Positions 17,065-26,652 are shown, counted from the stretch's first letter. The stretch: DNA of 64,000 bases from Pedobacter hartonius (GCF_900107535.1 NZ_FNRA01000002.1:124001-188000); one strand, 5' to 3'. Program-made: numbers and translations. The notes: a model not told the origin generated them from the letters alone.

Positions 17065-20049
17065 TTAAAATCCAACATTGACACCAAGGCTATATGTTCT
17101 TGGCCTTGGGTACAGGTTATAATCTATACCTAAAGCATTCTCCGGGTCTATCCCTTTATAGCTGGAGATCACAAATACATTCTGAACGTTTGCGCTAAAA
17201 CGCAGTGTTGTTGCCCGGTTTGGAGAGATCCTTCCGAAATCATAAGCGAGGCCGGCATTATCCATTTTCAGGAAGGAGGCTTTGCGGACGTAATAATCAC
17301 TCAGGAACTGGTTGGCAACAAAATTGGTAGTCAGCAATGAGGTAGCGGCATTATTGATCAGTCCGGCTGGACTCAGTACATTTCTGCTGACCCCTAAGTT
17401 TGAAGAGACATTATCGTAGATATAATTGCCAAGGTTTCCGCGAAGTACGGTACTTAAGGTCCATTTTTTATAGTTAAATGACGTAGTGAAACCCAAAATA
17501 ACTTTAGGCTGCGGCGATTTATAGAAATATCTGTCCTGATCATTTACTACCCCGTCATTGTTCAGGTCTTCATATACACCTTCCAGTGGCGCACCATTTG
17601 CATTATACGTCTGTTTGTATACATAGAAAGAGCCAGGGTTATAACCCGCAGCATTCCATTTCAGTGTGGTACCGGTAGCACCGGTGATATCGCCGGCTCC
17701 GATCTTATAGTTGGGATCAGGGTTCAGGGATAAGTTGGTCACTTTATTTTTATTATAGGTGACGTTGAAACCCATATCCCAGTTTACATCATCACTTTTA
17801 ATGAGCCCTATGTTGACGCTTGCCTCAATACCTTTGTTCTCCATGTTACCAACGTTGGTCAGCAACAAGTTACTGAAGTTCGTTCCCACCGGAATCGGCA
17901 CTGTGCTCAGCAGGTCTTTGGTTTTTTTATAGTAGACATCTACGCTACCGAAAACCCTGCCTTTGAACAAACCATAATCAATACCGGCATTATAGGTGGT
18001 AGAGGTTTCCCATTTCAGGTTTCTGTCATACGCAAGGGGAGTATAAAAATGATAGTATTGACCACCAATATAATATTGCTGCTCGTTTGTACTGTTGTAA
18101 TAGTTAGATAGATAACTGTAGTTGGCAATCCCGTCCTGCTGACCGGTGATACCGTAGCTCAAACGCAGTTTCAGATCTGAGAACACTTTGCTCTCTTTTA
18201 AGAAAGACTCATTGATGGCTTTCCAGGTAAAACCTGCTGAAGGGAAATAACCCCATCTGTTATCTTCACTGAATTTTGAAGAACCATCGGCGCGCATGGT
18301 ACCTGACAGGATATATTTATCGGCCAGTGTATACACTACACGTCCGTAATAAGAAAGCAACCTGTTCTGCTGCTTGTCAAAAGGAAATACAGGGTTACTG
18401 ATCACCGAGCCTAAAGCATTATAGCTGGTGAAATTATAGGTGGTAGTGGCATTGTCGTAATAACCATAACCTGCGGTAGCGTTGATATTACTGTTGATAC
18501 CTTTCAGGTCTTTGGCATAATTGAAATAGACCTCCGCCAATTTGTTGTGCTGAACAGCATCATAATGAGTTGCCGAACCATTTGTAGAAAAACTTTGTGC
18601 TGCATAGGCAGGGATATTGACACTGCCGTATCCCTTAGATACATCATAACCTGCATTCGCATTCAGGTGCAGTTCAGGAAGGAAATGGAAGGAGTAATCC
18701 AGTCTTAAGTTACCAAAACTTCTATCCGCTTTTCCAAGATCAGTTTTCTGTTCGATCAGTCCGAGCGGGTTTCTCGGGGCATTCGGATTCAGCTGACCGG
18801 TAGAGCCGATCCATTCGAAATACCCTCCATACTGGTTATTGGCATAGACAGGTTGTGTTGGGTCAAACTGTATCGCTGCTTTTACCGCATCCTGGTTTGC
18901 AAAACGCGATTCGCTCAGTGTACCTTTTAAGTTCAGGTCTACCTTTAAATGGTTATCAAAAAATGTTGGGTTTAAGGTCAGCGCGGCAGAAGAACGTGTC
19001 AGGTTATCTGTACGCAACAGGCCATTCTGATCGAGGTAACCTGCAGAGAAACGGTAGGGTACTTTCTTGAAAGTTCCGGCAATGCTCAGGTTATTATCTG
19101 TACTGAATGCACTGTTATAGATCACGTCCTGCCAGTCCGTATTTGCCGTTCCCAGCAAAGCTTTCTGATCGGCATTACCATTTGCGTTTACGTAGGAGCG
19201 TATCTGACCGGCCGATAAAACATTTACCTTCTTTGCCACTGTTGCATAAGAGTTAACGGTGCTGAAGTTAATAACAGGAGCGCCTGACTTACCTTTTTTG
19301 GTGGTGATCAGGATGACGCCGTTTGATGCTCTGGAACCATAGATTGCAGTGGCATTTGCATCTTTCAATATGGTAAAAGTTTCAATATCGTTAGGATTGA
19401 TCAGACTCAGGGGGTTACCTACGCCTGCAATCACATTACTGCTGATTGCACCGGGTAACAGGTTACTGCTGAAAGGGACACCATCCACCACGATCAGAGG
19501 ATCGTTACTGGCATTCAGTGAAGCGCCTCCCCTTACACGGATCGTGCTTCCTGAACCTGGCGCACCACCGTTCGAAGTAATGGACACACCGGCAACTTTA
19601 CCAGCGATCAGCTGTTCCGGAGACGTGATATTACCCGTCTGAAATTCTTTTGCACCAACCGTAGTGATAGAACCGGTAAGGTCTTTTTTCTGTGCAGTAC
19701 CATAACCGATCACCACTACTTCATTTAAATTCTGTGAATCGGGTTTCAGGGAGAAGTTGGCTACGGTATTACCGTTTACCACTATATCCATATCAACAGA
19801 GCGGTAACCGATATAACTTGCTGTTAAGGTAGCAGATCCGTTTGCTACGCCTGTTATCCTGAAGTTACCTTTTACATCTGTACTTGAAGTTTTAGACAGA
19901 CCTTTCACCTGGACGGAAACGCCCGGAAGGCCCTGCCCGGTTTCGTCAACAATTTTGCCGGTTATGGAACCGGTTTGTGCCTGTACGGCAAGTGCGGTGA
20001 AGGTAAAAACCAGCATCAAAACTTGCCTCATCACGTAAAATACTCTCAT
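17065..20049 (-). CDS. susC: SusC/RagA-family TonB-linked outer-membrane transporter
   Basis: This 994-residue protein has a signal peptide (VLMLVFTFTALAVQAQ), then a carboxypeptidase-regulatory-like domain (GSITGKIVDETGQGLPGVSV to about residue 110). The plug domain begins ALNEVVVIGYGTAQKKDLTGS and includes the SusC signature VRGGASLNASNDPLIVVDG. A large beta-barrel follows, ending in YSLGVNVGF with the C-terminal Phe typical of outer-membrane barrels. It imports maltodextrins energised by TonB/ExbBD encoded elsewhere. The start could be Met1 or Met7. The long leader contains a TAnnTTTG box and, further upstream, a LacI-type palindrome. Confidence 0.95.
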   Translation of the reverse strand: MRVFYVMRQVLMLVFTFTALAVQAQTGSITGKIVDETGQGLPGVSVQVKGLSKTSSTDVKGNFRITGVANGSATLTASYIGYRSVDMDIVVNGNTVANFSLKPDSQNLNEVVVIGYGTAQKKDLTGSITTVGAKEFQTGNITSPEQLIAGKVAGVSITSNGGAPGSGSTIRVRGGASLNASNDPLIVVDGVPFSSNLLPGAISSNVIAGVGNPLSLINPNDIETFTILKDANATAIYGSRASNGVILITTKKGKSGAPVINFSTVNSYATVAKKVNVLSAGQIRSYVNANGNADQKALLGTANTDWQDVIYNSAFSTDNNLSIAGTFKKVPYRFSAGYLDQNGLLRTDNLTRSSAALTLNPTFFDNHLKVDLNLKGTLSESRFANQDAVKAAIQFDPTQPVYANNQYGGYFEWIGSTGQLNPNAPRNPLGLIEQKTDLGKADRSFGNLRLDYSFHFLPELHLNANAGYDVSKGYGSVNIPAYAAQSFSTNGSATHYDAVQHNKLAEVYFNYAKDLKGINSNINATAGYGYYDNATTTYNFTSYNALGSVISNPVFPFDKQQNRLLSYYGRVVYTLADKYILSGTMRADGSSKFSEDNRWGYFPSAGFTWKAINESFLKESKVFSDLKLRLSYGITGQQDGIANYSYLSNYYNSTNEQQYYIGGQYYHFYTPLAYDRNLKWETSTTYNAGIDYGLFKGRVFGSVDVYYKKTKDLLSTVPIPVGTNFSNLLLTNVGNMENKGIEASVNIGLIKSDDVNWDMGFNVTYNKNKVTNLSLNPDPNYKIGAGDITGATGTTLKWNAAGYNPGSFYVYKQTYNANGAPLEGVYEDLNNDGVVNDQDRYFYKSPQPKVILGFTTSFNYKKWTLSTVLRGNLGNYIYDNVSSNLGVSRNVLSPAGLINNAATSLLTTNFVANQFLSDYYVRKASFLKMDNAGLAYDFGRISPNRATTLRFSANVQNVFVISSYKGIDPENALGIDYNLYPRPRTYSLGVNVGF

Positions 20050-20191
20050 ATTTATTGCTCTTTTTGGGTTATATATTTGGATAATATCTTAGTGTGTATT
20101 ACACTCCTGGTAAATTTACATTCAAGGTTGATATTTCAAAATTTTATATCAAAATAAAATTTAACACAATATTTTATATGTGAAATCGACG

Positions 20192-20199
20192 CAAATCTA
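20192..20199 (-). promoter_or_regulatory. Putative -7 promoter element of susCD
   Basis: TAGATTTG on the minus strand is a perfect TAnnTTTG box 142 nt before the susC start. No clear TTG at 19 nt upstream is seen. It lies about 143 bp from the LacI-type palindrome, so repression at this box would need looping or another promoter. Confidence 0.4.
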
Positions 20200-20341
20200 T
20201 CAATAAATTTGTGTGTCACATTTTTGTTGTCGAAATTAAATCAATATTAAAATATTCATATACAGATATATACATCTATTTTCACCTCAATTAAAGTGTT
20301 AAATGTACACTAAGCAAAATATACCACATTCTACGGGAACG

Positions 20342-20363
20342 ATACCGGGAACGTTCCCGGTAT
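20342..20363. promoter_or_regulatory. LacI-family operator upstream of susC
   Basis: ATACCGGGAAC followed by GTTCCCGGTAT is a perfect 22-bp palindrome centred on CpG, the hallmark of LacI-family operators. A repeated half-site CGGGAACG sits at 20334-20341, 12 bp from the same octamer in the palindrome. The lacI gene ends 177 bp away. The natural reading is that this regulator binds here to control susCD. Confidence 0.8.
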
Positions 20364-20539
20364 TACTGACTATTTTATAGAATCTGTCAGAAATAAACCC
20401 CCAGATTCTGCGTATTTTCGTTCAGACCGTGATTTTATTTTCAAAAAAAGATTGATTTTCCCTTGCAAATACCGGTGGATTTCCGTTGCAAGCAGGAGTG
20501 TTTTCCAGTATGGTTTTCAAGCCTGGAAGAGGCTCATTT

Positions 20540-21556
20540 TTATTGACCTTTCGCAGTGGAATTTCGCTTGATCAGTTTCGAATCCAGGATGATCTTTTCA
20601 TTGATATTTACCTGCTCAGGAAACTCCAGCATTTTAAATAAAAGTGAGGCTGCCTCAATCCCTATCTGTGTGGCCGGCTGCGTAACGGTAGTCAGGGAAG
20701 GGTTTAGCAGTGGCGCGATCACCAAACTGGAGAACCCCACCACTTTCACATCCCGAGGTATGGATATGTTCATATCATAACAGGCGTAATAGGTAGCAAA
20801 TGCCAAACGCTCTACAGAGGTGAATACACCGTCAGGTTTTAGTTTTCTGAACATCTCCTTCAGGATCGCATTATTTCTCTTGTAGCTGTTGGTACAATCC
20901 ACGATCAGATGATCGTCGAACGGAATATTATATTTTTCCAGTGCATCCAGGTACCCCTGCATTCTGGTCTTTCCGATAGAAAGGTTTTTATTGATCACCA
21001 GGTAGGCAATCCGCTTGCACCCTTGTTTAATCAGGTGCCGTGCAGCGGCGAAACTGCTGTCGTAATCATTAGTGATCACACGGGGGGTAATAATATCTTC
21101 GTATACCCTGTCGAAAAATACCAGTGGCAACCGCTGCTGATTGAGTTCGTTCAGGTAGGTATGATCATTCGCCTCCCCCGATACGGACATAATGATACCA
21201 TCTGCCCGTCCATTGTGCAAATGCCTGATAAAAGACACCTCTTTTTCATAATCATCATCAGTCGCATAGATGAGGATATGGTACCCTTTTCCCCTGGCTA
21301 TACGTTCAATCCCGTGGATGGCCTGTGAAAAGAAGTTATTTCCCAGTTCAGGCACGATCACAGCGATAGTTTTACTGCGTTGTTCCCTCAGGTTACTGGC
21401 ATAGTGGTTGGGCTGATAATTATGCTCCTTTGCGGCAGCCAGTATCTTATCCTTGGTTTCTTTGCTAATATCACTATTGTCCCGGAACGCTCTCGAGACA
21501 GTCGAAGTTGATAAGTTCAGCACTTTAGCCAGTTCCTTGATATTGATATTACTCAT
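20540..21556 (-). CDS. LacI-family transcriptional regulator (malto-oligosaccharide locus)
   Basis: This 338-residue protein has an N-terminal LacI helix-turn-helix (INIKELAKVLNLSTSTVSRA, hinge helix HYASNLREQRSKTIAVIVPE) and a periplasmic-binding-protein-like effector domain (GRADGIIMSVSG, PLVFFDRVYED, TVTQPATQIG). Its position directly upstream of susC and the CpG-centred palindrome between them make it the probable regulator of the maltodextrin genes. The inducer, maltose or a derivative, is inferred. The gene starts 41 nt after the M28 peptidase stop and could be co-transcribed with it. Confidence 0.93.
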   Translation of the reverse strand: MSNINIKELAKVLNLSTSTVSRAFRDNSDISKETKDKILAAAKEHNYQPNHYASNLREQRSKTIAVIVPELGNNFFSQAIHGIERIARGKGYHILIYATDDDYEKEVSFIRHLHNGRADGIIMSVSGEANDHTYLNELNQQRLPLVFFDRVYEDIITPRVITNDYDSSFAAARHLIKQGCKRIAYLVINKNLSIGKTRMQGYLDALEKYNIPFDDHLIVDCTNSYKRNNAILKEMFRKLKPDGVFTSVERLAFATYYACYDMNISIPRDVKVVGFSSLVIAPLLNPSLTTVTQPATQIGIEAASLLFKMLEFPEQVNINEKIILDSKLIKRNSTAKGQ

Positions 21557-21597
21557 ACACAGCCTTAATTATTGTTAATGCAGCCCTAACTAATTTG

Positions 21598-23049
21598 TTA
21601 ATCCTTCCAGCGCCATTCTCCCGCTATCTTCAGGGGCGTTTCCAGTTTATTCTCTATCAGGAAGGCTTTGAGGATTTCTTCAGATTGCCTGCCCACAGGA
21701 ATGCTGCCCGTATTGGCCAGTGCATCGATCAGCATACTGCTGTAACGGACCGTGTTCTTTAGCTGCTGTTCGTCTACCAGGCTAAACTGATCTCCGTCAG
21801 AATGATAGAACTGTCCCGACTGCTTAGGCAATTCACCTCCTGCACCACCGCCGGTAGGAATTCCCTCCAGCATAAATGGCTGATGATCGCTATGCAGTCC
21901 TGCACCTGCGCGAAAAACATTCTTAAACCCTGTATCGATCTGCGCGATCTGGCTTCCCCAGCCTGTAAAAAGGTTTTTCATCTCCTTACGGCTTGTGGCA
22001 AAACCTTTAGGATCGTTTGTCATATCATAGTTCAGCATAAATTGCAACTGATCAAGTTCATTCTTTTCCCTTGCAGATTTGATATAGGCCTTCGATCCAA
22101 GCAACCCCTGCTCTTCACCCATGAACAATACAAATTCTACAGTTCGCTTTGGCTTCAAATTTAAAGATTTGAATGTCCTTGCCATATCTACAACGGCAAA
22201 AGAGCCGATACCATTGTCTATAGCCCCCGTTGCAAGGTCCCAGCTGTCCAAATGACCGCCTACAACAATTTTTTCTTTAGGAAAGATACTTCCTTTCAGG
22301 GTAGCAACTACATTCCTCGCTTTAATCATACCCGAGAAATTGGTCATGTTTAAACTGGCAAACTGTGGTTTCAACTGCAGCTGCTCCCTGAGCTTCATGC
22401 CGTCTTCCAGTCCGATACATACTGCAGGAACAGGAATTAATTTACCGGTAACAGAAGCGGTACCGGTGAGTAAAACCCCACCTTTCACACCATTGATGAT
22501 GATCACTCCTACAGCTCCGTATTTAGTAGCGACAGCCGTTTTTTCAGAACGGTGCAGCGTTGGTGTGCCAGCAGGAGATCCCGGCAATACACCCAGGTAA
22601 ACCAGGGCGATCTTACCTTTCACCTTGTCCTTCTCTTTCAGATAATCTTCTTCCAGACCGTTTCCCATATCTGCAAGTTCCGCAGTAACCGACGCCTTTA
22701 CGGGAGAATGCGCCAGCGTAACTGACTTCAAGGTGTTCAGACCGGATGGAGAATCGCCAATTTTCGTTTCATTTGTCAGCCGGCTCCAGCTTTCTACTTC
22801 GAAGGGCTGATAATGCACTGCGTATCCATATGATTTTAACAGCTGGAAAACATATTCTTCTGCTTTAGCACCATTGGATGATCCTGTTAAACGGTGTCCA
22901 ATAGTTTCAGTAGCAAACTTCAGCGTTTCATACGCTTTAGAATTTACCTGAACTTCAGTGTTTATTTTTTTAAAATCGGAATTAAAATCATCCTGGGCAT
23001 AAGCTGAAAAAGCCAGCCCGGTAAACAACAAAGATAAAGAAAGCTTCAT
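21598..23049 (-). CDS. M28-family zinc aminopeptidase, exported
   Basis: This 483-residue protein has a signal peptide (MKLSLSLLFTGLAFSAYAQ). A protease-associated domain (about 115-245) is inserted before the M28 catalytic core, as in carboxypeptidase Q-like enzymes. Zinc and catalytic residues are visible: GGHLDSWD (His266), GAIDNG (bridging Asp278), MGEEQG (catalytic Glu312, ligand Glu313), LNYDM (Asp342) and SDHQPF (His). It likely trims peptides in the periplasm. It is not obviously part of the sugar locus despite its closeness to lacI. Confidence 0.92.
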   Translation of the reverse strand: MKLSLSLLFTGLAFSAYAQDDFNSDFKKINTEVQVNSKAYETLKFATETIGHRLTGSSNGAKAEEYVFQLLKSYGYAVHYQPFEVESWSRLTNETKIGDSPSGLNTLKSVTLAHSPVKASVTAELADMGNGLEEDYLKEKDKVKGKIALVYLGVLPGSPAGTPTLHRSEKTAVATKYGAVGVIIINGVKGGVLLTGTASVTGKLIPVPAVCIGLEDGMKLREQLQLKPQFASLNMTNFSGMIKARNVVATLKGSIFPKEKIVVGGHLDSWDLATGAIDNGIGSFAVVDMARTFKSLNLKPKRTVEFVLFMGEEQGLLGSKAYIKSAREKNELDQLQFMLNYDMTNDPKGFATSRKEMKNLFTGWGSQIAQIDTGFKNVFRAGAGLHSDHQPFMLEGIPTGGGAGGELPKQSGQFYHSDGDQFSLVDEQQLKNTVRYSSMLIDALANTGSIPVGRQSEEILKAFLIENKLETPLKIAGEWRWKD

Positions 23050-23133
23050 TTATATTTTTTTTGATCAAATTAAGCTTAATAATAAAACCAAAGAAATTAT
23101 TTTACAATAAAAAACACTTTTACTAATAAAAAG

Positions 23134-24105
23134 CTATTTTTTTCGTTCGGTAGTATAACGGACCAGCTGCTCCAGCCCTGTCCTTGCTTCACTTTCCTCA
23201 AAAGTATATAAGATATCAAAGGCTTCCTGCTGATACTGTGCCATCTTCTCCCGGGCATAATGCACACCATCGTTCTTATTCACGAAATCGATGATCTCCT
23301 GAATTTTGGCAGGTTCATCATTATGATTTTTGACCAGGTTAATGATTCTTTTCTTTTCTGCTTTATCGGTACGGTTCAATGCGTAAATCAGGGGAAGGGT
23401 TACTTTTTTCTCCTTAATATCTATGCCGAGTGGTTTACCCACATCATCGGTACCGAAATCAAAAGTATCATCCTTAATCTGGAAGGCTATGCCCACCTTT
23501 TCACCAAACAAACGCATTTTTTCGATAGTTTCTTCATCAGCACCTGCCGAAGCTGCACCACATGCACAGCAGGAAGCGATCAGGGAAGCCGTTTTCTGAC
23601 GAATGACATCGAAATACAGATCTTCGCCGATATCCATTCTTCTTACTTTCTCTATCTGCAGCAATTCACCCTCGCTCATCTGCTTCACCGCTTCAGAAAC
23701 GATCTGCAACAGCCGGAATTCATTGTTATTTACAGAGAGGAGCAAACCTTTGGCCAGCAGGTAATCACCCACCAGTACCGCAATCTTATTCTTCCACAAG
23801 GCATTGATAGAGAAGAAACCCCGGCGCTCATAAGCGTTGTCTACCACATCATCATGAACGAGGGTAGCGGTATGCAGCAATTCTACGAGCGCGGCGCCAC
23901 GGTGGGTAGATTCAATGATTCCCCCGCAAAGTTTCGCGGCAAAAAAAACGAACATAGGTCTTATTTGCTTGCCTTTTCTTTTTACAATATAGTGCGTGAT
24001 ACGGTCCAGTAAAGGTGCATCACTGTGCATTGAGGCTTTGAATTTTTCTTCAAAAACTTCTATATCTGCGGCTATGGGTTTCTTAATCTGATCTATTCCT
24101 GGCAT
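23134..24105 (-). CDS. Trans-isoprenyl (polyprenyl) diphosphate synthase
   Basis: This 323-residue all-helical enzyme condenses isopentenyl diphosphate onto an allylic diphosphate. The first aspartate-rich motif is LVHDDVVDNAYERRG and the second is KDDTFDFG; KGKQIRPM and the LLHTATLVHDD context fit long-chain (octaprenyl/solanesyl type) synthases that make the quinone side chain. The sequence does not fix chain length. It is downstream of ypdA with a 65-nt gap that contains its own TAnnTTTG box. Confidence 0.93.
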   Translation of the reverse strand: MPGIDQIKKPIAADIEVFEEKFKASMHSDAPLLDRITHYIVKRKGKQIRPMFVFFAAKLCGGIIESTHRGAALVELLHTATLVHDDVVDNAYERRGFFSINALWKNKIAVLVGDYLLAKGLLLSVNNNEFRLLQIVSEAVKQMSEGELLQIEKVRRMDIGEDLYFDVIRQKTASLIASCCACGAASAGADEETIEKMRLFGEKVGIAFQIKDDTFDFGTDDVGKPLGIDIKEKKVTLPLIYALNRTDKAEKKRIINLVKNHNDEPAKIQEIIDFVNKNDGVHYAREKMAQYQQEAFDILYTFEESEARTGLEQLVRYTTERKK

Positions 24106-24126
24106 TCAGGTATTAAAATTTGTGTG

Positions 24127-24134
24127 CAAACTTA
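24127..24134 (-). promoter_or_regulatory. Putative -7 element for the polyprenyl synthase gene
   Basis: TAAGTTTG on the minus strand ends 21 nt before the start codon. No convincing -33 is seen, so the call rests on the -7 match and position. Confidence 0.4.
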
Positions 24135-24170
24135 ATTAAATTCAGGTAAAAGCCTGCCTTAATGAAAAAT

Positions 24171-25172
24171 TTAAATGATAGGTGATGCCGTTACAGCAGG
24201 GCGCTGTATTTTTGCTCCAATATGTTTGAAGATCTGTTCTGCATGTATTCTGGAGTTTTCAATGAACCATTTATGCGTGTCCATCCCACCGCAAACTACT
24301 CCGGCAAGGTACAGGCCAGTCAGGTTTGTTTCCATCGATTCAGGATCATAAACAGGTACATTGGATTGCTCGTCTGCCACCTGCACGCCCAGTTTTTTCA
24401 GCATCTCAAAATCGGGTTTATACCCTGTCATTGCGATTACAAAATCATTCTCAACTTTCAGCTCGCCTTCCGGCGTTTTTATCGTTACGCTCCCTTCTTC
24501 GATAGCAGTGACCTCAGAATTGAACCAGGCTTTAACCGATCCTTCTTTGATTCTGTTTTCAATATCCGGGCGTACCCAATATTTTACGTGAGGACCCAGT
24601 TCCGGACCGCGGATTACCAGCGTAACGTTCGCGCCTTTGCGGTAAGTTTCCAGTGCGGCATCAACGCCGGAATTATTTGCACCAACTACAACTACATTCT
24701 GGAAGGCATACAAGTGAGGGTCTTTATAATAGTGGGTAACTTTCGGCAGTTCCTCGCCGGGAATGTTCATCAATACGGGCACATCATAAAAACCCGTGGA
24801 AATCACTATATTTTTAGCCTTATAGGCATTCTTTGTAGTCAGCACTTCGAAAACCCCTGCAGGGGTTTTCCCGATCGTTCTCACTTCTTCAAAAAGACGC
24901 AGTTTTAAATCAAATTTTTCTGCCACCCGGCGATAATATTCTATTGCCTCATTTCTATTGGGCTTGGGATTAATGCTGACAAAAGGAACGCCGCCTATCT
25001 CCAGTTTCTGTGAAGTGGAAAAGAAGGTCATGAAAACCGGATAATTATACAGGCTGTTTACTAAAGCACCTTTGTCTACAATTACATATGTCAGCCCGGC
25101 CTTTGCTGCCTCTATACCACACCCCAGTCCAATCGGACCAGCACCTACGATCAGTACATCATATTCTTCCAT
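24171..25172 (-). CDS. ypdA: YpdA-family bacillithiol disulfide reductase (putative)
   Basis: This 333-residue flavoprotein resembles thioredoxin reductase in fold but lacks a CxxC active site. The FAD-binding start is DVLIVGAGPIGLGCGIEAAK and the second nucleotide-binding motif (NADPH) is VVVVGANNSGVDAA. TGYKPDFEML and the late YLAGVVCGGMDT match the YpdA/Bdr family, which reduces bacillithiol disulfide with NADPH. bshA and a YtxJ-type bacilliredoxin in the same window support a bacillithiol role. It lies 7 nt downstream of the persulfide dioxygenase gene, so the two form an operon. Confidence 0.9.
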   Translation of the reverse strand: MEEYDVLIVGAGPIGLGCGIEAAKAGLTYVIVDKGALVNSLYNYPVFMTFFSTSQKLEIGGVPFVSINPKPNRNEAIEYYRRVAEKFDLKLRLFEEVRTIGKTPAGVFEVLTTKNAYKAKNIVISTGFYDVPVLMNIPGEELPKVTHYYKDPHLYAFQNVVVVGANNSGVDAALETYRKGANVTLVIRGPELGPHVKYWVRPDIENRIKEGSVKAWFNSEVTAIEEGSVTIKTPEGELKVENDFVIAMTGYKPDFEMLKKLGVQVADEQSNVPVYDPESMETNLTGLYLAGVVCGGMDTHKWFIENSRIHAEQIFKHIGAKIQRPAVTASPII

Positions 25173-25179
25173 CAGGCAA

Positions 25180-26592
25180 TTAGCTCCTCAATTCTTGTGG
25201 TAATACATTATCTGTTCTTTTTAATTGCGTCGCCCTGAGGGCGGCATAACCGCCGGCAATATCAATCACATGCGCTGCACCCCTGGCTTTTAGAATGGAG
25301 GCAGCGATCATCGATCTGTAACCTCCCGCACAATGCAGGTAATAAGTTTCAGCAGTATTGATCTCATTTGTCCATTCATTGATATAATCCAGCGGACGGC
25401 TGGAGGCGCACTCCAGGTGGCCGGTTTCATATTCGCCAGGCTTGCGGACATCCAGTACGTGCATATCCGGACGTTGATGTACCTCTGCCTCAAATTCGGC
25501 CACAGAGACCGAGGAAATCGTATCCAATTCTTTGCCGGCATCCTTCCATGCGGCAATTCCGCCTTCCAGGTAACCAATGGTATAGTCGTAGCCTACTCTT
25601 GCCAGTCGTGTAATCGCCTCTTCGGCCATGCCTTCTTCCACAATGAGTAATATAGGTTGTTTCAGATCTGTGATCAATGCGCCTACCCAGGGAGCAAACT
25701 GCCCGCCAAGCCCTATGTTAATAGAATGGGGGATAAATCCTGCAGCAAATTGCTGCGGATCCCTGGTGTCTAACAGCAATGCCCCGCTATGATTCGCCGT
25801 GGCCTCAAAATCTTCAGGAAGAAGCGGGACCAATCCTTTCTTCTGTACTTCAGCAAAGCTGGAATAACCATATTTATTGATTGCTGCGTTTTTAGCAAAA
25901 TATTGTGGCGGAGGCAGTATCCCATCTGTCACCTGCTCAATGAATTCTTCCCTGCTGGCTGCCTTCAGCGCATAATTAACCGCCTTCTGATTACCCAGGG
26001 TATCAAAAGTTTCTTTGCTCATGTTCTTACCGCAGGAAGATCCTGCTCCATGTGCAGGATAAACCAGAATATCATCCGCCAATGTCAGGATCTTGTGATG
26101 AAGGGAATCATACAGTGTACCCGCCATCTCTTCCTCCGTCATCGCGCCTTGTTGTACCAGGTCAGGCCTGCCTACATCTCCAATGAACAGGGTATCACCG
26201 GTAAAGATACAATAGGGCCTGCCATCACCGTCACTCAGCAGGTAAGTAGTGGATTCTGGTGTGTGGCCAGGTGTATGCAGCGCCGTAATGCTCAGCTCCC
26301 CCACCTTGAAAACTTCGCCATCTGTGGCAATATGTGAATCGAAATGGGTTACGGCAGTTGGCCCGTAAATGATCTTTGCACCGGATTGCTTTGCAAGGTC
26401 TACATGGCCCGATACAAAGTCAGCATGGAAATGCGTCTCGAAGATATATTTGATGCTGGCACCAGCCAGTTTTGCTTTTCTTAAATAGGGCTGAACTTCA
26501 CGCAGCGGATCTATGATCGCTGCCTCACCATTACTCTCGATATAATAAGCTGCTTCAGCAAGACAACCTGTATAAATTTGCTCTATCTTCAT
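25180..26592 (-). CDS. Persulfide dioxygenase-rhodanese fusion (CstB-like)
   Basis: This 470-residue, three-part protein starts with a metallo-beta-lactamase-fold domain (1-240) carrying ETHFHADFVSGH (His54, His56, Asp58), HTPGHTPEST and FTGDTLFIGD. A first rhodanese-like domain (about 265-365) starts LLLDTRDPQQF but has no Cys in the active-site loop (IVEEGMAEE). A second rhodanese domain has the active Cys in HCAGGYRS. This order matches CstB-type proteins that oxidise low-molecular-weight thiol persulfides to sulfite or thiosulfate. With ypdA 7 nt downstream, bacillithiol persulfide is the probable substrate; that is an inference. Confidence 0.92.
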   Translation of the reverse strand: MKIEQIYTGCLAEAAYYIESNGEAAIIDPLREVQPYLRKAKLAGASIKYIFETHFHADFVSGHVDLAKQSGAKIIYGPTAVTHFDSHIATDGEVFKVGELSITALHTPGHTPESTTYLLSDGDGRPYCIFTGDTLFIGDVGRPDLVQQGAMTEEEMAGTLYDSLHHKILTLADDILVYPAHGAGSSCGKNMSKETFDTLGNQKAVNYALKAASREEFIEQVTDGILPPPQYFAKNAAINKYGYSSFAEVQKKGLVPLLPEDFEATANHSGALLLDTRDPQQFAAGFIPHSINIGLGGQFAPWVGALITDLKQPILLIVEEGMAEEAITRLARVGYDYTIGYLEGGIAAWKDAGKELDTISSVSVAEFEAEVHQRPDMHVLDVRKPGEYETGHLECASSRPLDYINEWTNEINTAETYYLHCAGGYRSMIAASILKARGAAHVIDIAGGYAALRATQLKRTDNVLPQELRS

Positions 26593-26652
26593 GATTAATA
26601 TTCGTTTTTACAGGAACCTGCCTGCAGGTTTTTCCGGCAGTAGGCATTACAA

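Larger units (their letters stand above)
20050..20539. other. Regulatory intergenic region between susC and lacI
   Basis: These 490 bp carry no gene I can support. The half next to susC is very AT-rich and holds a -7 box at 20192-20199. A second, imperfect TATATTTTG lies about 20314-20322. Then comes the LacI-type palindrome at 20342-20363. Toward lacI there are two weak inverted repeats: AGAATCTG/CAGATTCT at 20379-20386 and 20402-20409, and CTTGCAA/TTGCAAG at 20462-20468 and 20486-20492. None has a T-run, so the lacI 3' end is not obvious. Confidence 0.6.

Noticed and set aside
22340-24012. Long open frames on the plus strand opposite the M28 peptidase and polyprenyl synthase
   Set aside because: They run antisense to genes with complete family motifs and show no motifs or signal peptides of their own.
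24171-25172. Thioredoxin reductase
   Set aside because: The fold is similar, but there is no CxxC redox motif between the FAD and NADPH regions; YpdA fits better.
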